From NORP181 sp047623555 (lineage in GTDB: Bacteria > Pseudomonadota > Alphaproteobacteria > Rhodobacterales > Rhodobacteraceae), in assembly GCA_047623555.1 (NCBI GenBank), contig JBLHMP010000001.1, positions 30,977 to 94,976 of the forward strand: a DNA stretch of 64,000 nucleotides, written 5' to 3'. Position numbers and translations under genes: made by a program. Of this stretch, positions 9,300 to 18,244 are shown piece after piece (positions within the stretch are counted from its first letter, which is position 1; each line of letters begins with the position of its first letter). The notes below the pieces were generated by a model. The model was not told where the DNA came from, did no database searches, and saw nothing but the letters and a program-made list of their open reading frames with translations.

Positions 9300-10094
9300 T
9301 CAATCGATCGGTGACAATAATTCTGGTGCGGTCACCAGTTGACGCACGCCCTGACTGTGGTTTTCATCAAATACATTGCCATTTTCGACCCATGCATTCA
9401 GCGAATTATAGCTGACCTTGGCGCAATTTGGTCGAACACTCCAAGTGACTTGCAGAGGCGAACAGATCGCATCAGTGAAGGTGGACCCAGTTGTTGAGCC
9501 TGTGAAAACTACCGGTGTTCCAGTGCCAGTTGGCAATGATTTGGGCTGATGCAACCCATTTGCTGAGTTAGCATTATAGTCGAAATCTCTGAAATCCAGA
9601 GCGTTGTCGTCATTCACAACAAGAAAGACCTGGGTTTCTACGCGTAGCGTTGGGTTGGCACAGCTTACGCTGGAGCAAGCCGCTAGCCCTGCACCCGGAG
9701 TGACCTGACAAGAACTGAAAGCCCAGTGGACCTCAATCGTATCACCCGGCTTTATGCCAAAAAACGCACCCTTGCCATGACTTGGGTCTTCCAATTCAGC
9801 TGCGGTCAGTTGATCGGTTTCATTGCATCTAAACCCACCATGGTCCCCTTCGCCCGCAGAAACTGAAAACCCAGGGCCTTTGTGTTCAGCATTTGTATGA
9901 GTGTGCAGGTTGCACAAGTTGAGTTCACTTGAGGGCGGCGCGAACGGAAAACTCTGAGAGTTGGTGCCTCTTGAGTCAGTTATGTCGCGTGGGGTTTGTG
10001 GACCAAAACCGTGACATATGTCGGCGGCAAAAACAGGACTGGCCGTGGGTAGCACAATGCCTGCAATTAAAATTGCAATACTTGCGAATTTCAT
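9300..10094 (-). CDS. Putative secreted delta-class carbonic anhydrase-like protein
   Basis: 264 residues. A clean signal peptide (1-23, cleavage after VFA) predicts export to the periplasm or outside. The mature part has several cysteines and the histidine cluster CNLHTHTNAEHKGPGF (about 61-76) followed by IEVHWAFSSC (about 120-129). As I recall, a histidine-rich block of this form plus a VHW segment occurs in delta-class carbonic anhydrases, first known from diatoms (TWCA1) and found in some marine bacteria; three of these histidines would bind zinc. If so, it would hydrate CO2 outside the cytoplasm. The assignment is by remembered motif only. It is a single gene behind petR, and its C-terminus ends at a stop just before the deacetylase promoter region. 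Confidence 0.62.
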   Translation of the reverse strand: MKFASIAILIAGIVLPTASPVFAADICHGFGPQTPRDITDSRGTNSQSFPFAPPSSELNLCNLHTHTNAEHKGPGFSVSAGEGDHGGFRCNETDQLTAAELEDPSHGKGAFFGIKPGDTIEVHWAFSSCQVTPGAGLAACSSVSCANPTLRVETQVFLVVNDDNALDFRDFDYNANSANGLHQPKSLPTGTGTPVVFTGSTTGSTFTDAICSPLQVTWSVRPNCAKVSYNSLNAWVENGNVFDENHSQGVRQLVTAPELLSPID

Positions 10095-10178
10095 GTCATT
10101 TCCTTCTGTGTTAGCCGTAGGTTTCTTCAGTTTAGAGACAACCCAGAAAAAATATATGTAATCCGTAACAATACCGGT

Positions 10179-10197
10179 TTAGGCTTTTGGGGCCTAA
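10179..10197 (-). terminator. Weak hairpin at the end of the petR-like gene
   Basis: TTAGGC and GCCTAA form a six-base-pair stem around a seven-base loop that begins at the petR stop codon. Downstream sequence on the minus strand is only mildly T-rich, so termination strength is doubtful. Confidence 0.35.
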
Positions 10198-10895
10198 TCC
10201 GGGGCCAACATATACCCGGCACCGCGCACCGTCTGCAAATACCTTGGTTGCTTTGGATTGGTCTCAATCTTGCGCCGCAGCCGGGTGATCTGAACATCCA
10301 CGGCGCGTTCCTGCGCCTGACCGCGATCACGCCCCAGATCCTCGACCAGTTTGGCACGGCTGACCGGTTCATGCGGGCAGGCGGAAAAGAACTTCATCAA
10401 CAGGCTTTCGGTGGCGGTCAGGCGGACCAGTTGGTCGCCTTGCCACATTTCGCCGCGTTCAATGTCATACCGAATCGGCCCCAGTTGCAGGATTTTTGGC
10501 ACCGTATCTTCGGCCGGTGTATCTGGCATCCGACGCAAAATTGCGTTGATGCGCAGTAACAGCTCTTTGGGCTCAAATGGTTTGGCCAGATAATCATCGG
10601 CCCCAGCCTCAAGCCCGGCAATCCGGTTTTCGGTTTCGCCCCGCGCGGTCAGCAACAGAATCGGCGTGTTCAGGGTTTCGCGCAAAGATCGGGTTAGCGA
10701 AATGCCGTCTTCTCCGGGCATCATCACATCCATCACGATCAAATCAAAATCCAACCCGGCCAGAATGCGCCGTGCGTGGGCGGCGTCGCGTGCCGCAGTC
10801 ACCAGAAATCCGTGACGGATCAGGAATTTTTTCAACAGATCGCGGATGCGTTCGTCATCGTCAACGATCAGCAAATGGGCGTCAAGTTTGCTCAT
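10194..10895 (-). CDS. petR: OmpR-family response regulator, PetR-like
   Basis: 233 residues: receiver domain (1-120) with acidic pocket DDDER, phosphoacceptor in VMDVMMPGEDG (about residue 56) and the conserved Lys in YLAKPFEP, then a winged-helix DNA-binding domain (about 135-230) ending VRGAGYMLAPD. It pairs with the MarR-type gene upstream through an ATGA overlap. That MarR plus OmpR-type pairing matches petP-petR of Rhodobacter capsulatus, where both were reported to be required for photosynthetic and respiratory growth. No histidine kinase is adjacent, as in that organism. The pet name rests on gene pairing and domain order. Confidence 0.82.
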   Translation of the reverse strand: MSKLDAHLLIVDDDERIRDLLKKFLIRHGFLVTAARDAAHARRILAGLDFDLIVMDVMMPGEDGISLTRSLRETLNTPILLLTARGETENRIAGLEAGADDYLAKPFEPKELLLRINAILRRMPDTPAEDTVPKILQLGPIRYDIERGEMWQGDQLVRLTATESLLMKFFSACPHEPVSRAKLVEDLGRDRGQAQERAVDVQITRLRRKIETNPKQPRYLQTVRGAGYMLAPD

Positions 10896-11404
10896 GTTGG
10901 TCCCTCACGTAAACGGATATGGGCGCGGCGCAGATCTGTATCCATCATAGCCTCAAGTACTTGTTTAAACCCGGCAACCGCGACCGGCCCTGCATCACGA
11001 AACGCGGTGCGCATGCGGGCGCGCTGGGCATCTGACAGGCGGCTCTCCAGATCGCGGCCCGGTTCTGTCAAATGCAAATGACGTTCACGTTTGTCGATGG
11101 TGCCAACCCGGCTTTCGACTAGGCCATCCGAAATCAATGTGCGTAAAACCCGGTTCAGCGATTGTTTGGTGACGCCTAAAATTGCCAGTAAATTGTTTAC
11201 CGTCGTTCCCGGTGCGCGATTGATGAAATGGATCGCTCGATGGTGCGCCCGACCATAAGCGAGTTCGGTTAAAATGCGATCTGGATCGGCGGTAAAGCCG
11301 CGATAGGCGAAAAACATCGCCTCGATTCCCTGTCGCAGCTGTTCATCTGTCAGAAACAGCAGGCTATCACTGCCATAGGCCTGTGCTGTGCGTCCATCTG
11401 CCAT
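10892..11404 (-). CDS. petP: MarR-family regulator, PetP-like
   Basis: 170 residues from the ATG at 11404, which has GAGGG upstream; an in-frame ATG at 11416 is weaker. The winged-helix MarR core spans about 50-130, including GTTVNNLLAILGVTKQSLNRVLRTLISDGLVE and the wing RHLHLTEPGRDLE. It is coupled to the downstream response regulator by a four-base overlap. Divergent from ilvE across about 160 bases that should hold both promoters. Confidence 0.82.
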   Translation of the reverse strand: MADGRTAQAYGSDSLLFLTDEQLRQGIEAMFFAYRGFTADPDRILTELAYGRAHHRAIHFINRAPGTTVNNLLAILGVTKQSLNRVLRTLISDGLVESRVGTIDKRERHLHLTEPGRDLESRLSDAQRARMRTAFRDAGPVAVAGFKQVLEAMMDTDLRRAHIRLREGPT

Positions 11405-11562
11405 GATATCCCTCATGTAACATAGCTCACAGCTTATGTCAGTCTTGTTGACATTCCAAGAGTGAAGCGGTATCGAATTGCAGTTTTGGCGTAATAAAAT
11501 GTCTGTATCTGACGTGAAATGCGCAATTAATGCAAAGAACGATACTTTCGGGAGGACGGGAT

Positions 11563-12429
11563 ATGTCGGGATATGATGACCGCGATGGTCAAATCTGGAT
11601 GGATGGCAAGCTGATCAATTGGCGTGATGCAAACGTCCACATTCTGACCCATGCGATGCATTATGCCAGCTCTGTCTTTGAGGGAGAGCGGGCCTATAAC
11701 GGTAAAATCTTTAAATCGCGTGAGCATTCCGAACGCTTGCGGCGCTCGGCGTCGATGGTTGATTTTGAGATTCCTTATACCGTGGACGAGATCGAGGCCG
11801 CCAAGGTCGAAGTGCTGGCCGCCAGTGGTCTGAGTGATGCCTATGTGCGTGCCATTGCCTGGCGCGGCGCGGGCGAAGACATGGGTGTTGCATCCGAGCG
11901 TAATCCGGTGCGGATGGCCATCGCGGTGTGGGAATGGGGTGCCTATTATGGCGACGCCAAAAGCAAGGGCGCCAAGCTGGACATTTCCAAGTGGAAACGC
12001 CCCAGCCCCGAGACCATTCCGTGCCACGCCAAGGCGGCTGGCCTATATATGATCTGTACCATGTCCAAACACGCGGCCGAGGCCAAAGGCTGCTCTGATG
12101 CATTGATGTTTGACTATCGCGGCTATGTGGCCGAGGCGACGGGCGCCAATATTTTCTTTGTACGGGATGGCGAAGTGCATACGCCGGACCCGGATTGTTT
12201 TTTGAACGGCATCACCCGGCAGACTGTTCTGGGTATGCTTAAAGAGCGCAATATCAAGGTGCATGAGCGCCATATTATGCCTGATGAGCTTGAGAGTTTT
12301 GAGCAATGCTGGCTGACCGGCACAGCTGCCGAGGTCACGCCGGTGGGGCAGATTGGCGATTATCGTTTTGAGGTCGGGGCGTTGGCACGGGACATTGCGG
12401 CCGGTTATGAGGTTTTGGTGCGCGAATAG
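11563..12429 (+). CDS. ilvE: Branched-chain amino acid aminotransferase
   Basis: 288 residues from the ATG at 11563, preceded by GGGAGG; an ATG at 11530 lacks a ribosome site. Fold-type IV PLP enzyme: HYASSVFEGERAY near the start, the PLP lysine in CHAKAAGLY, then YRGYVAEATGANIFF and FLNGITRQTVL. It interconverts Leu, Ile and Val with their 2-oxo acids using glutamate/2-oxoglutarate. It stands alone, followed by a hairpin. Confidence 0.94.
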   Translation: MSGYDDRDGQIWMDGKLINWRDANVHILTHAMHYASSVFEGERAYNGKIFKSREHSERLRRSASMVDFEIPYTVDEIEAAKVEVLAASGLSDAYVRAIAWRGAGEDMGVASERNPVRMAIAVWEWGAYYGDAKSKGAKLDISKWKRPSPETIPCHAKAAGLYMICTMSKHAAEAKGCSDALMFDYRGYVAEATGANIFFVRDGEVHTPDPDCFLNGITRQTVLGMLKERNIKVHERHIMPDELESFEQCWLTGTAAEVTPVGQIGDYRFEVGALARDIAAGYEVLVRE

Positions 12430-12465
12430 GTCGGCTGTTATTCGGCTGGGTTATTATTAGATTGA

Positions 12466-12485
12466 GGCGAGCCTGAAGGCTCGCC
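12466..12485 (+). terminator. Hairpin after ilvE
   Basis: GGCGAGCC-TGAA-GGCTCGCC, a perfect eight-base-pair stem with a four-base loop, 36 bases after the ilvE stop. Downstream bases are ATATTTCTTTT, a broken T-tract, so a moderate intrinsic terminator is plausible. Confidence 0.65.
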
Positions 12486-12587
12486 ACGATATTTCTTTTG
12501 CTATTTCCCGTGCCGGAAAAGGCGCAATTGATGCGCGCCGCGCGGAGGTATTTTTGACGAGAAGAAATTGGGCTGATTTGTATCGCT

Positions 12588-13976
12588 TTGGGGGATGAAT
12601 GCGTGGATGACGCCATTGCCAGTTCGGGTCTTGTCAGCGGCGGGACGATTTCGTTTCATCATCATTTGCGCAATGGCGACACCGTCATGTTTCAAGTGTT
12701 GCAGGCCTGTCATGAACTGGGTCTGCGGGATTTGCATATCGCCCCGTCATCCCTTTTCCCGTGCCACGAAACCCTGATCCCGTTTCTGCGTGATGGGACC
12801 GTTACCCGCATTACCACGTCTTATATGAATGGCCCGTTGGCGGATGCCGTGCGTGCGGGTGTTTTGCCCAATCCGGTGATCCTGCAAACCCACGGTGGTC
12901 GGGCCGCGGCCATTGAATCGGGTCGATTGGTGGTTGATGTGGCGTTTATTGCGGCCCCGGCGGTGGATGAAAATCATAACTTGACCGGTGCAATTGGCCC
13001 AGAGGCCTGTGGGCCGTTGGGCTATGCGATGGTTGATGCAGCGCATGCCCGGCGGGTGATTGCGGTGACTGATTATCTGACCACAGATTTGCCAAGGATC
13101 TGCATTCCGGGCACGCAGATTGATCAGGTGGTTCAGGTTGATAGCATCGGCAATGCGGCGCAAATCGTGTCCGGGACCACCGGCCGCGCGCCTTCTGACA
13201 AAGGCCGTGTCATCGCGGAGCTGACAGCGCAGTTGATTGAGGTCTCGGGGTTGTTGCGCGATGGTTTCAGTTTTCAGACCGGGGCAGGGGCGACATCGTT
13301 GGCGGTGGCGCATGTATTGGGTCCGGTTATGGCAGCGGGTGGGATTACCGGTGACTTTGCCGCGGGTGGGATTACCGCGCCCTTGGTTGCGATGTTTCAT
13401 CAGGGTTTGTTTCAGCGATTGTGGGATGTGCAGGCCTTTGATTTGGTTGCTGTTGCGTCGTATCGCGATGACCTGGATCATCACGCCATGTCTGCCGCTA
13501 ACTATGCCAGCCCGGACCGCGCTGATGCGATTGCCAACCGGTTGGACGTAATGATTTTGGGCGCGGCTGAGGTTGATGCCGCGTTTAGTGTTAACGTCAC
13601 ACTGGCCAGTGATGGCCGTATCATTGGTGGTTCGGGTGGGCATTCTGATACGGCAGTGGGGGCGAAACTGCCGATTGTGACGACGACACTGACGGCAGGT
13701 GGGTTTCCCAAAATCGTAGAACGCCTGAGCTGTTTGACAACGCCCGGCGACAGCATCGGGGCCGTTGTCACCGAGGTTGGAATGGCCATTCATCCATCGC
13801 GTCCGGATCTGGAAAAACGGGCGCGTCAAGCCGGGTTGCCGGTCTTGTCGATCGAAAGTTTGCGCGACAAGGCCAATGCCTTGGCCACGCCCCCGGAACG
13901 TTTGCCTGCTGATGGGCGCATCGTTGCGATCTGTGAGTACCGGGACGGGTCGGTGATTGATGAGATCCGGCAATAA
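12588..13976 (+). CDS. citF: Citrate lyase alpha subunit (citrate CoA-transferase) homologue, short N-terminus
   Basis: About 462 residues from a TTG at 12588; GTG at 12603 is an alternative, and an in-frame stop at 12555 prevents any longer reading. The alignment to CitF begins at the helix before TISFHHHLRNGD and runs to the C-terminus (CEYRDGSVIDEIRQ), with matches such as QTHGGR, DFAAGGIT, LLD/LWDVQAFD and GGSGGHSDTA. CitF swaps acetate for citrate on the acyl-carrier thiol. Compared with the E. coli protein, roughly the first 50 residues are missing, and neither citE, citD nor the citXG maturation genes are nearby. It may therefore be a degraded gene or a repurposed CoA-transferase. It ends 3 bases before the convergent exporter gene. 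Confidence 0.83.
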   Translation: MGDECVDDAIASSGLVSGGTISFHHHLRNGDTVMFQVLQACHELGLRDLHIAPSSLFPCHETLIPFLRDGTVTRITTSYMNGPLADAVRAGVLPNPVILQTHGGRAAAIESGRLVVDVAFIAAPAVDENHNLTGAIGPEACGPLGYAMVDAAHARRVIAVTDYLTTDLPRICIPGTQIDQVVQVDSIGNAAQIVSGTTGRAPSDKGRVIAELTAQLIEVSGLLRDGFSFQTGAGATSLAVAHVLGPVMAAGGITGDFAAGGITAPLVAMFHQGLFQRLWDVQAFDLVAVASYRDDLDHHAMSAANYASPDRADAIANRLDVMILGAAEVDAAFSVNVTLASDGRIIGGSGGHSDTAVGAKLPIVTTTLTAGGFPKIVERLSCLTTPGDSIGAVVTEVGMAIHPSRPDLEKRARQAGLPVLSIESLRDKANALATPPERLPADGRIVAICEYRDGSVIDEIRQ

Positions 13977-13979
13977 CCG

Positions 13980-14918
13980 TTAACTTTTGGGGTCGATGAC
14001 CGCACGGGCTTTGCCGCGCTCAAGTCCCAGTTGATGTTCGCGCCAGATCACCAGAATGTTGCCTGCAACAACCAACGTTGCGCCGGCCATCATTACCATT
14101 GTTGGCAATTCATTGAACCAGACATAGCCGATCAGGATCGCAAAAACCATGGACGAATAATCAACCGGTGCCAACATTGATGCGGCGCCGAAACGGTAGG
14201 ACGAGGTGACCATAATTTGCGCCACACCGCCGAGCAACCCAGCCAGAACAAGCAAAAATGCAGTGTAAAGGTCGGGTACAACCCAGCCAAACGGGATGGT
14301 CAAAAGCGATAAAACCGAGGCGGTCAACGAAAAGTAAAACACAATCGCAGCGGTGTGTTCGGTCTGAACCATCATGCGGACGTGGATCTGTACAAATGCC
14401 CGCGCGACAGTGGCGCCCAGGATCAGCATCGCGCCAAGCGTAGCGGTATCGCCCAGATCAGAGCCGCCGGTCAATCGTGGCCAGACCATGATCAAAACGC
14501 CAACCAAGCCGATGGCCACAGCCGAAATTCGTACCAGGCGAATGCGCTCTTTGAGCATGACTGCGGCCAGAATGACGGTAAAAATCGGGGTCGCATAGCC
14601 AATGGCGGTGACCTCGGGCAGGGGCAGCATACCAAGGCCGGCAAATGTCATGCCCATCGCCGAAGTGCCTAAAATTCCACGTATAAAATGGCGCATGGGC
14701 TGGCGTGTTTTTAGGCCATGACGCAAATCACCCCGTGTCATCAACCAGATGATGATGATCGGAAAGGAAAAGAACGACCTGAAAAACACGGCTTCGCCCG
14801 GTGGCACCTGATCTGATGTGGCTTTGATCAACGCACCCAGCAAAATGAACATGAATATTGCGCAGGTTTTCAACGCAACGGCCAGCACGGGCCGGTTTGA
14901 AGTCATCATTTTCGCCAT
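13980..14918 (-). CDS. DMT-superfamily (EamA) transporter
   Basis: 312 residues from the ATG at 14918 (a GTG at 14939 is possible). About ten hydrophobic segments in two EamA repeats. The first runs from LKTCAIFMFILLGALIKAT to VAIGLVGVLIMVW, and the second from LGAMLILGATVARAF to MVMMAGATLVVAGNILVIW. Proteins of this group export amino acids or other small metabolites across the inner membrane. No substrate can be named. Convergent with citF, divergent from the binding-protein gene. Confidence 0.87.
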   Translation of the reverse strand: MAKMMTSNRPVLAVALKTCAIFMFILLGALIKATSDQVPPGEAVFFRSFFSFPIIIIWLMTRGDLRHGLKTRQPMRHFIRGILGTSAMGMTFAGLGMLPLPEVTAIGYATPIFTVILAAVMLKERIRLVRISAVAIGLVGVLIMVWPRLTGGSDLGDTATLGAMLILGATVARAFVQIHVRMMVQTEHTAAIVFYFSLTASVLSLLTIPFGWVVPDLYTAFLLVLAGLLGGVAQIMVTSSYRFGAASMLAPVDYSSMVFAILIGYVWFNELPTMVMMAGATLVVAGNILVIWREHQLGLERGKARAVIDPKS

Positions 14919-15055
14919 GTGCGAACCCTGCGCCGACACGCCCGAAAGATCAACGGGTGGAATTGCCCAATGGATGGTTTTGGTCCCGGCAATAAAGGTA
15001 TACCCCCCGTGATACGGTCGCTAAATAGCGCACACACACTTAAAAGGATGATAAG

Positions 15056-15889
15056 ATGTTCAAGATTGCCTGCGTTATTCTGGCCGCAGTACTGGCTGTG
15101 CCTGCTTCGGCCCAGACATTGGAGCGGATCAAAGAGACGGGTGAGCTGAAATTGGGGTATCGCACCGATGCTGCGCCGCTTTCCTTTGCCGAGGCAGATG
15201 GCAAACCGGCCGGGTATTCGCCTCAGGTTTGCGTTTCGGTTGCTCAGTATATTGCCAATCGTTTTAAGATGGAAAACCTGAACGTTGTTTTTGTTCCTGT
15301 GGACACCAGCGATCGGTTTGAAAAAGTGGCCAGCGGCGAGGTTGATTTGTTGTGTGGTGTTTCAACGATCACCCTAGAGCGCCGCGAGCTGGTTGATTTT
15401 TCGGTTCCAACATATGTTGACGGCACTGCGGTCATGGTGCCCAAGGGGTATGAAGGTGGTCTTGAATCCTTTGCTGGCAAAAAGGTTGGGGTCCGCGCCG
15501 GAACCACCACGTTTGATGCCTTGACCGGGTCGCTGGCCGATGCCGGTATTGAGGCCGATATCATTGCCTTTGACAGCCATGATGCTGGGGTGGTCGCACT
15601 CGAATCCTCGCAGATTACGGCCTATTTTGCCGATCAGTCGATTTTGCTGTTTTTGTATATCAACAGCGGTTTGCAGGATTCTCTGATGCTATCGGATGAG
15701 ATTTTGACGATTGAAAAGCAGGGTTTGGCATTGGCGCGGGGCGATGCAGATTTCCGTCTGCTTGTGGATGCTGCCCTAAGTCAGATGTATTTTGACGGCA
15801 CAATGGAAGAGATCTTTAAAACCACTTTGCCAGGGGTTACGCCGGGCGTCGCCATTCAGGCGATGTATCTGACGTCTCCGACGAACTAA
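15056..15889 (+). CDS. Amino-acid-type ABC transporter substrate-binding protein
   Basis: 277 residues: signal peptide 1-19 (cleavage after ASA), then a family-3 solute-binding fold beginning LERIKETGELKLGYRTDAAPLSF. Other signatures are VDLLCGVSTITLERRELVDFSVPTYVDGTAVM and GKKVGVRAGTTT. Such proteins bind polar amino acids in the periplasm. The ribosome site AAAAGGATGATAAG precedes the ATG. No permease or ATPase gene is adjacent, so it is an orphan that must use a transporter encoded elsewhere or act as a sensor. Confidence 0.88.
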   Translation: MFKIACVILAAVLAVPASAQTLERIKETGELKLGYRTDAAPLSFAEADGKPAGYSPQVCVSVAQYIANRFKMENLNVVFVPVDTSDRFEKVASGEVDLLCGVSTITLERRELVDFSVPTYVDGTAVMVPKGYEGGLESFAGKKVGVRAGTTTFDALTGSLADAGIEADIIAFDSHDAGVVALESSQITAYFADQSILLFLYINSGLQDSLMLSDEILTIEKQGLALARGDADFRLLVDAALSQMYFDGTMEEIFKTTLPGVTPGVAIQAMYLTSPTN

Positions 15890-15908
15890 TCCGTCATCAG
15901 ATTGTGGG

Positions 15909-15930
15909 CCGGGCCATTTGTTTGGCCCGG
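15909..15930. terminator. Shared bidirectional terminator
   Basis: CCGGGCC and GGCCCGG pair over an eight-base loop (ATTTGTTT) between the convergent binding-protein and serine-hydrolase genes. A TTT follows on the plus strand, and AAT-rich sequence flanks the other side. Confidence 0.7.
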
Positions 15931-15935
15931 TTTAC

Positions 15936-17138
15936 CTATTTATGGGCCATCGCAACGGCGCGGATGGCGTTTAGGGTGTTAACCTCAAATTCAGTGTTCA
16001 GGAAATCCGGGAAGGTCGAGAGCTTGACCGCAACCAGATTGTCCTCGGGCGAGATATAGATCATCTGGCCGAACACACCCAAAGCAATGATCGTTTGTCG
16101 CGTGGTGTCTTCGATCCAGAATTTGTTGCGATAACAGAAATTTGGCAGAGTTTCTCGGCCAAAATCATCAAATAATCCATGTGGGCCGCTGCGGGTATCG
16201 TCGATCCAGGATTTGGGGATGACCTGGTTATCGCCGATTTTCCCGTCGTTCAAATGCAGCAGACCAAAGCGCGCAAAATCGCGCAAAGTGGCGCTGAACC
16301 CGCCATCTGCAAGCGCATATCCGGCGGGGTCTACCGTAAAGAACGCATCATTCTCAGCGCCAATTTTTGACCAAAGCTCATCGCTGACCAATTGGGCAAG
16401 GCCCTTGCCGGACGCTTTTTGCATCACAAAGGCCAGCACGTCGGTTTCGATGGACCGATAGTCAAATCGCGTTCCGTGTTCGGCAACCTGAACTTTTAGC
16501 GACAGGATTTGTTCCCACATAGAAGCGGGCCAATGGGTTGCCGGATCGGCCCCGGTGGGGATTGGTTTCCAACCGCAGGCAACGTCGGTCTTGGCGATAT
16601 CGGAATCGAGTGCAGTATACGTTTCGTCAAATTTTACGCCGGAGGTCATGTCCAGAACATGCTGTAACAGCGCGCCATTCCAGGCGGTGTCGGCCAGCTC
16701 GGGTAAAACGTCAGTGACAGGGCGTGCCGGGTCAAGCAGGCCACGCCCGATCAGAATGCCGGCAACCGTCGACACCACGGATTTGGACACAGATTGCGCC
16801 AAATGCTGCGTGTCAGGTGTCATGCCATTGTGGTAACTTTCGTGGATCACTTTGCCATCCACGGCTATCAGGAACCCGTCGGTGAACGTATCCTGCAGCA
16901 GTTGGTCGACGGTCATTTGCGATCCGTCAACTGCGCCAAATTCAACGCCACCTATATCGCGTAAATCCTGCGGCATTGGGATCGCCGGGCGTGTTCCCCG
17001 ACTGACATCTTCCGTTGGCAGGATTTTGCGAATGTTCTGAAAACTCCAACGATTCCACGGCGCACGATCCCAATCGGCTGGGGGAATGTCGGCCGGATCC
17101 AGATTGGAATTACCGGTAATTTGAGGCGTGGAGGGCAT
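15936..17138 (-). CDS. Serine hydrolase of the beta-lactamase fold, NylB/EstB-like
   Basis: 400 residues, no signal peptide, so probably cytoplasmic. The nucleophile motif SxxK is in QSVSKSVVS (about residue 117). The second motif is Tyr-containing (FDYRSIETDVLAF, about 225), and the region LWSKIGAENDAFFTVD-GGFSATLRDFARFG is characteristic of the 6-aminohexanoate-dimer hydrolase branch. Members cleave amide or ester bonds; the natural substrate here is unknown. The ATG has AGGATGTCTC before it. It is the last gene behind a polyamine-class importer, separated from the binding protein by a 54-base gap with a terminator-like hairpin, suggesting lower but linked expression. Confidence 0.83.
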   Translation of the reverse strand: MPSTPQITGNSNLDPADIPPADWDRAPWNRWSFQNIRKILPTEDVSRGTRPAIPMPQDLRDIGGVEFGAVDGSQMTVDQLLQDTFTDGFLIAVDGKVIHESYHNGMTPDTQHLAQSVSKSVVSTVAGILIGRGLLDPARPVTDVLPELADTAWNGALLQHVLDMTSGVKFDETYTALDSDIAKTDVACGWKPIPTGADPATHWPASMWEQILSLKVQVAEHGTRFDYRSIETDVLAFVMQKASGKGLAQLVSDELWSKIGAENDAFFTVDPAGYALADGGFSATLRDFARFGLLHLNDGKIGDNQVIPKSWIDDTRSGPHGLFDDFGRETLPNFCYRNKFWIEDTTRQTIIALGVFGQMIYISPEDNLVAVKLSTFPDFLNTEFEVNTLNAIRAVAMAHK

Positions 17139-17163
17139 GAGACATCCTGTGATTGGGAAAAAT

Positions 17164-17183
17164 GGCCCGGCGTGAACCGGGCC
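17164..17183 (-). terminator. Hairpin between binding protein and serine hydrolase
   Basis: GGCCCGG and CCGGGCC pair over a six-base loop. On the minus strand it is preceded by AAAA and followed by ATTTTT, a standard intrinsic terminator shape. It comes 9 bases after the binding-protein stop and would limit read-through into the serine hydrolase gene. Confidence 0.75.
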
Positions 17184-17192
17184 TTTTGGACG

Positions 17193-18221
17193 TCATTTAT
17201 TCAGTTCGGTCCAGATCTGCGTATAGATCTTGGTCACAGCCGTAGGGCAAGTGATGGCGACATAACCGGCGGCGCGATGTTCTTCGGGAATGTTCACCTC
17301 GGGTGCGGCTTTCATTTCATCCGACATATAGGCCTCAGACCCGGCGATGCCATTGGCATAGCGGGCAAATTCAGAGATCAGGGCCGCGTTTTGCGGGTCC
17401 ATGATAAAGTTCTGGAACAGTTTTGCGTTCTCAACATTCTTGGCATCCGCCAGCACGACAACGTTGTCTGACCAGATCGGATAGCCCTCTTTTGGATAGC
17501 CATAGACATAGTTGTCGTTCTGCAACCGCACCCGCATAGACGACCCGTTCCAGTTGGTTCCGGCGGCATAGTCGCCTTTGACGAACTTCTCGATATTGCC
17601 GTATTCAATTGCCAACCATTTCGGTTTTGCCGCCACCAAGGTATCACGCACCTTACGCAGGACGGTCTTTTCTGACGTACATTGCTCGCCGCCAACATAG
17701 CGGATCGTCAGGGCCATGATGTCGGCCATTTCTGGCACCACAACGATTTTTCCAATCAGCTCTTCTGGTGGATCAAGAAAGATCGAGGAGGTGTTTGGAT
17801 CACCGGAATAGACCGACGTATCAACCGTTAAACCGATGGTGCCCCACTGCCATGGCACCGAATAATGGCGGCCCGGATCGTAAGGCACATCAACCTGACC
17901 CTCGGCCATATTGCCAAAATTTGACATCTGGTCGGGGCGGGTTTCAAGCAGCAGACCCTCGTTGATCCAGATCGGAATGAATGTTGCCGATGGCACCACG
18001 ATATCATAGCCATGACCGCCGGCTTTGACCTTGGCCAACGCGGTGTCGTTTGAATCGTAATCAGTTAGCGTGACGTCGATATCATACTCGGCTTCGAATT
18101 TTTTGATCAGGTCAGGGTTGGTGTAATTACCCCAGTTGAAAATGCTTAGCTCGCCTTCGGCCAAGGCCGGTCCGGCAAATGCCAGCGCGGCGGCGCTGAC
18201 CAGTGTTCCTAGTTTTCTCAT
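17193..18221 (-). CDS. Polyamine-class ABC transporter substrate-binding protein (PotD/PotF family)
   Basis: 342 residues from the ATG at 18221, with GGGAGA upstream and a signal peptide 1-21 (cleavage after ALA). The mature start GELSIFNWGNYTNPDLIKKFEAEY and the block DYDSNDTALAKVKAGGHGYDIVVPS are typical of spermidine/putrescine binding proteins, which have relatives that bind other amine or opine-like compounds. Third to last step of an operon read ATPase, permease, permease, binding protein, serine hydrolase. The actual ligand may not be a polyamine given the hydrolase partner. Confidence 0.9.
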   Translation of the reverse strand: MRKLGTLVSAAALAFAGPALAEGELSIFNWGNYTNPDLIKKFEAEYDIDVTLTDYDSNDTALAKVKAGGHGYDIVVPSATFIPIWINEGLLLETRPDQMSNFGNMAEGQVDVPYDPGRHYSVPWQWGTIGLTVDTSVYSGDPNTSSIFLDPPEELIGKIVVVPEMADIMALTIRYVGGEQCTSEKTVLRKVRDTLVAAKPKWLAIEYGNIEKFVKGDYAAGTNWNGSSMRVRLQNDNYVYGYPKEGYPIWSDNVVVLADAKNVENAKLFQNFIMDPQNAALISEFARYANGIAGSEAYMSDEMKAAPEVNIPEEHRAAGYVAITCPTAVTKIYTQIWTELNK

Positions 18222-18244
18222 TGTCGTAGTCTCCCTTTGGTTGG

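Noticed and set aside
9929..10114. Short plus-strand frame over the carbonic anhydrase-like gene start
   Set aside because: No ribosome site or similarity, and it overlaps the signal peptide region of a better supported gene.
12747..13973. 408-codon open frame on the minus strand opposite the citF homologue
   Set aside because: It lies wholly antisense to a gene with clear CitF motifs and encodes a composition-biased, Arg/Gly-rich sequence with no recognisable domain.
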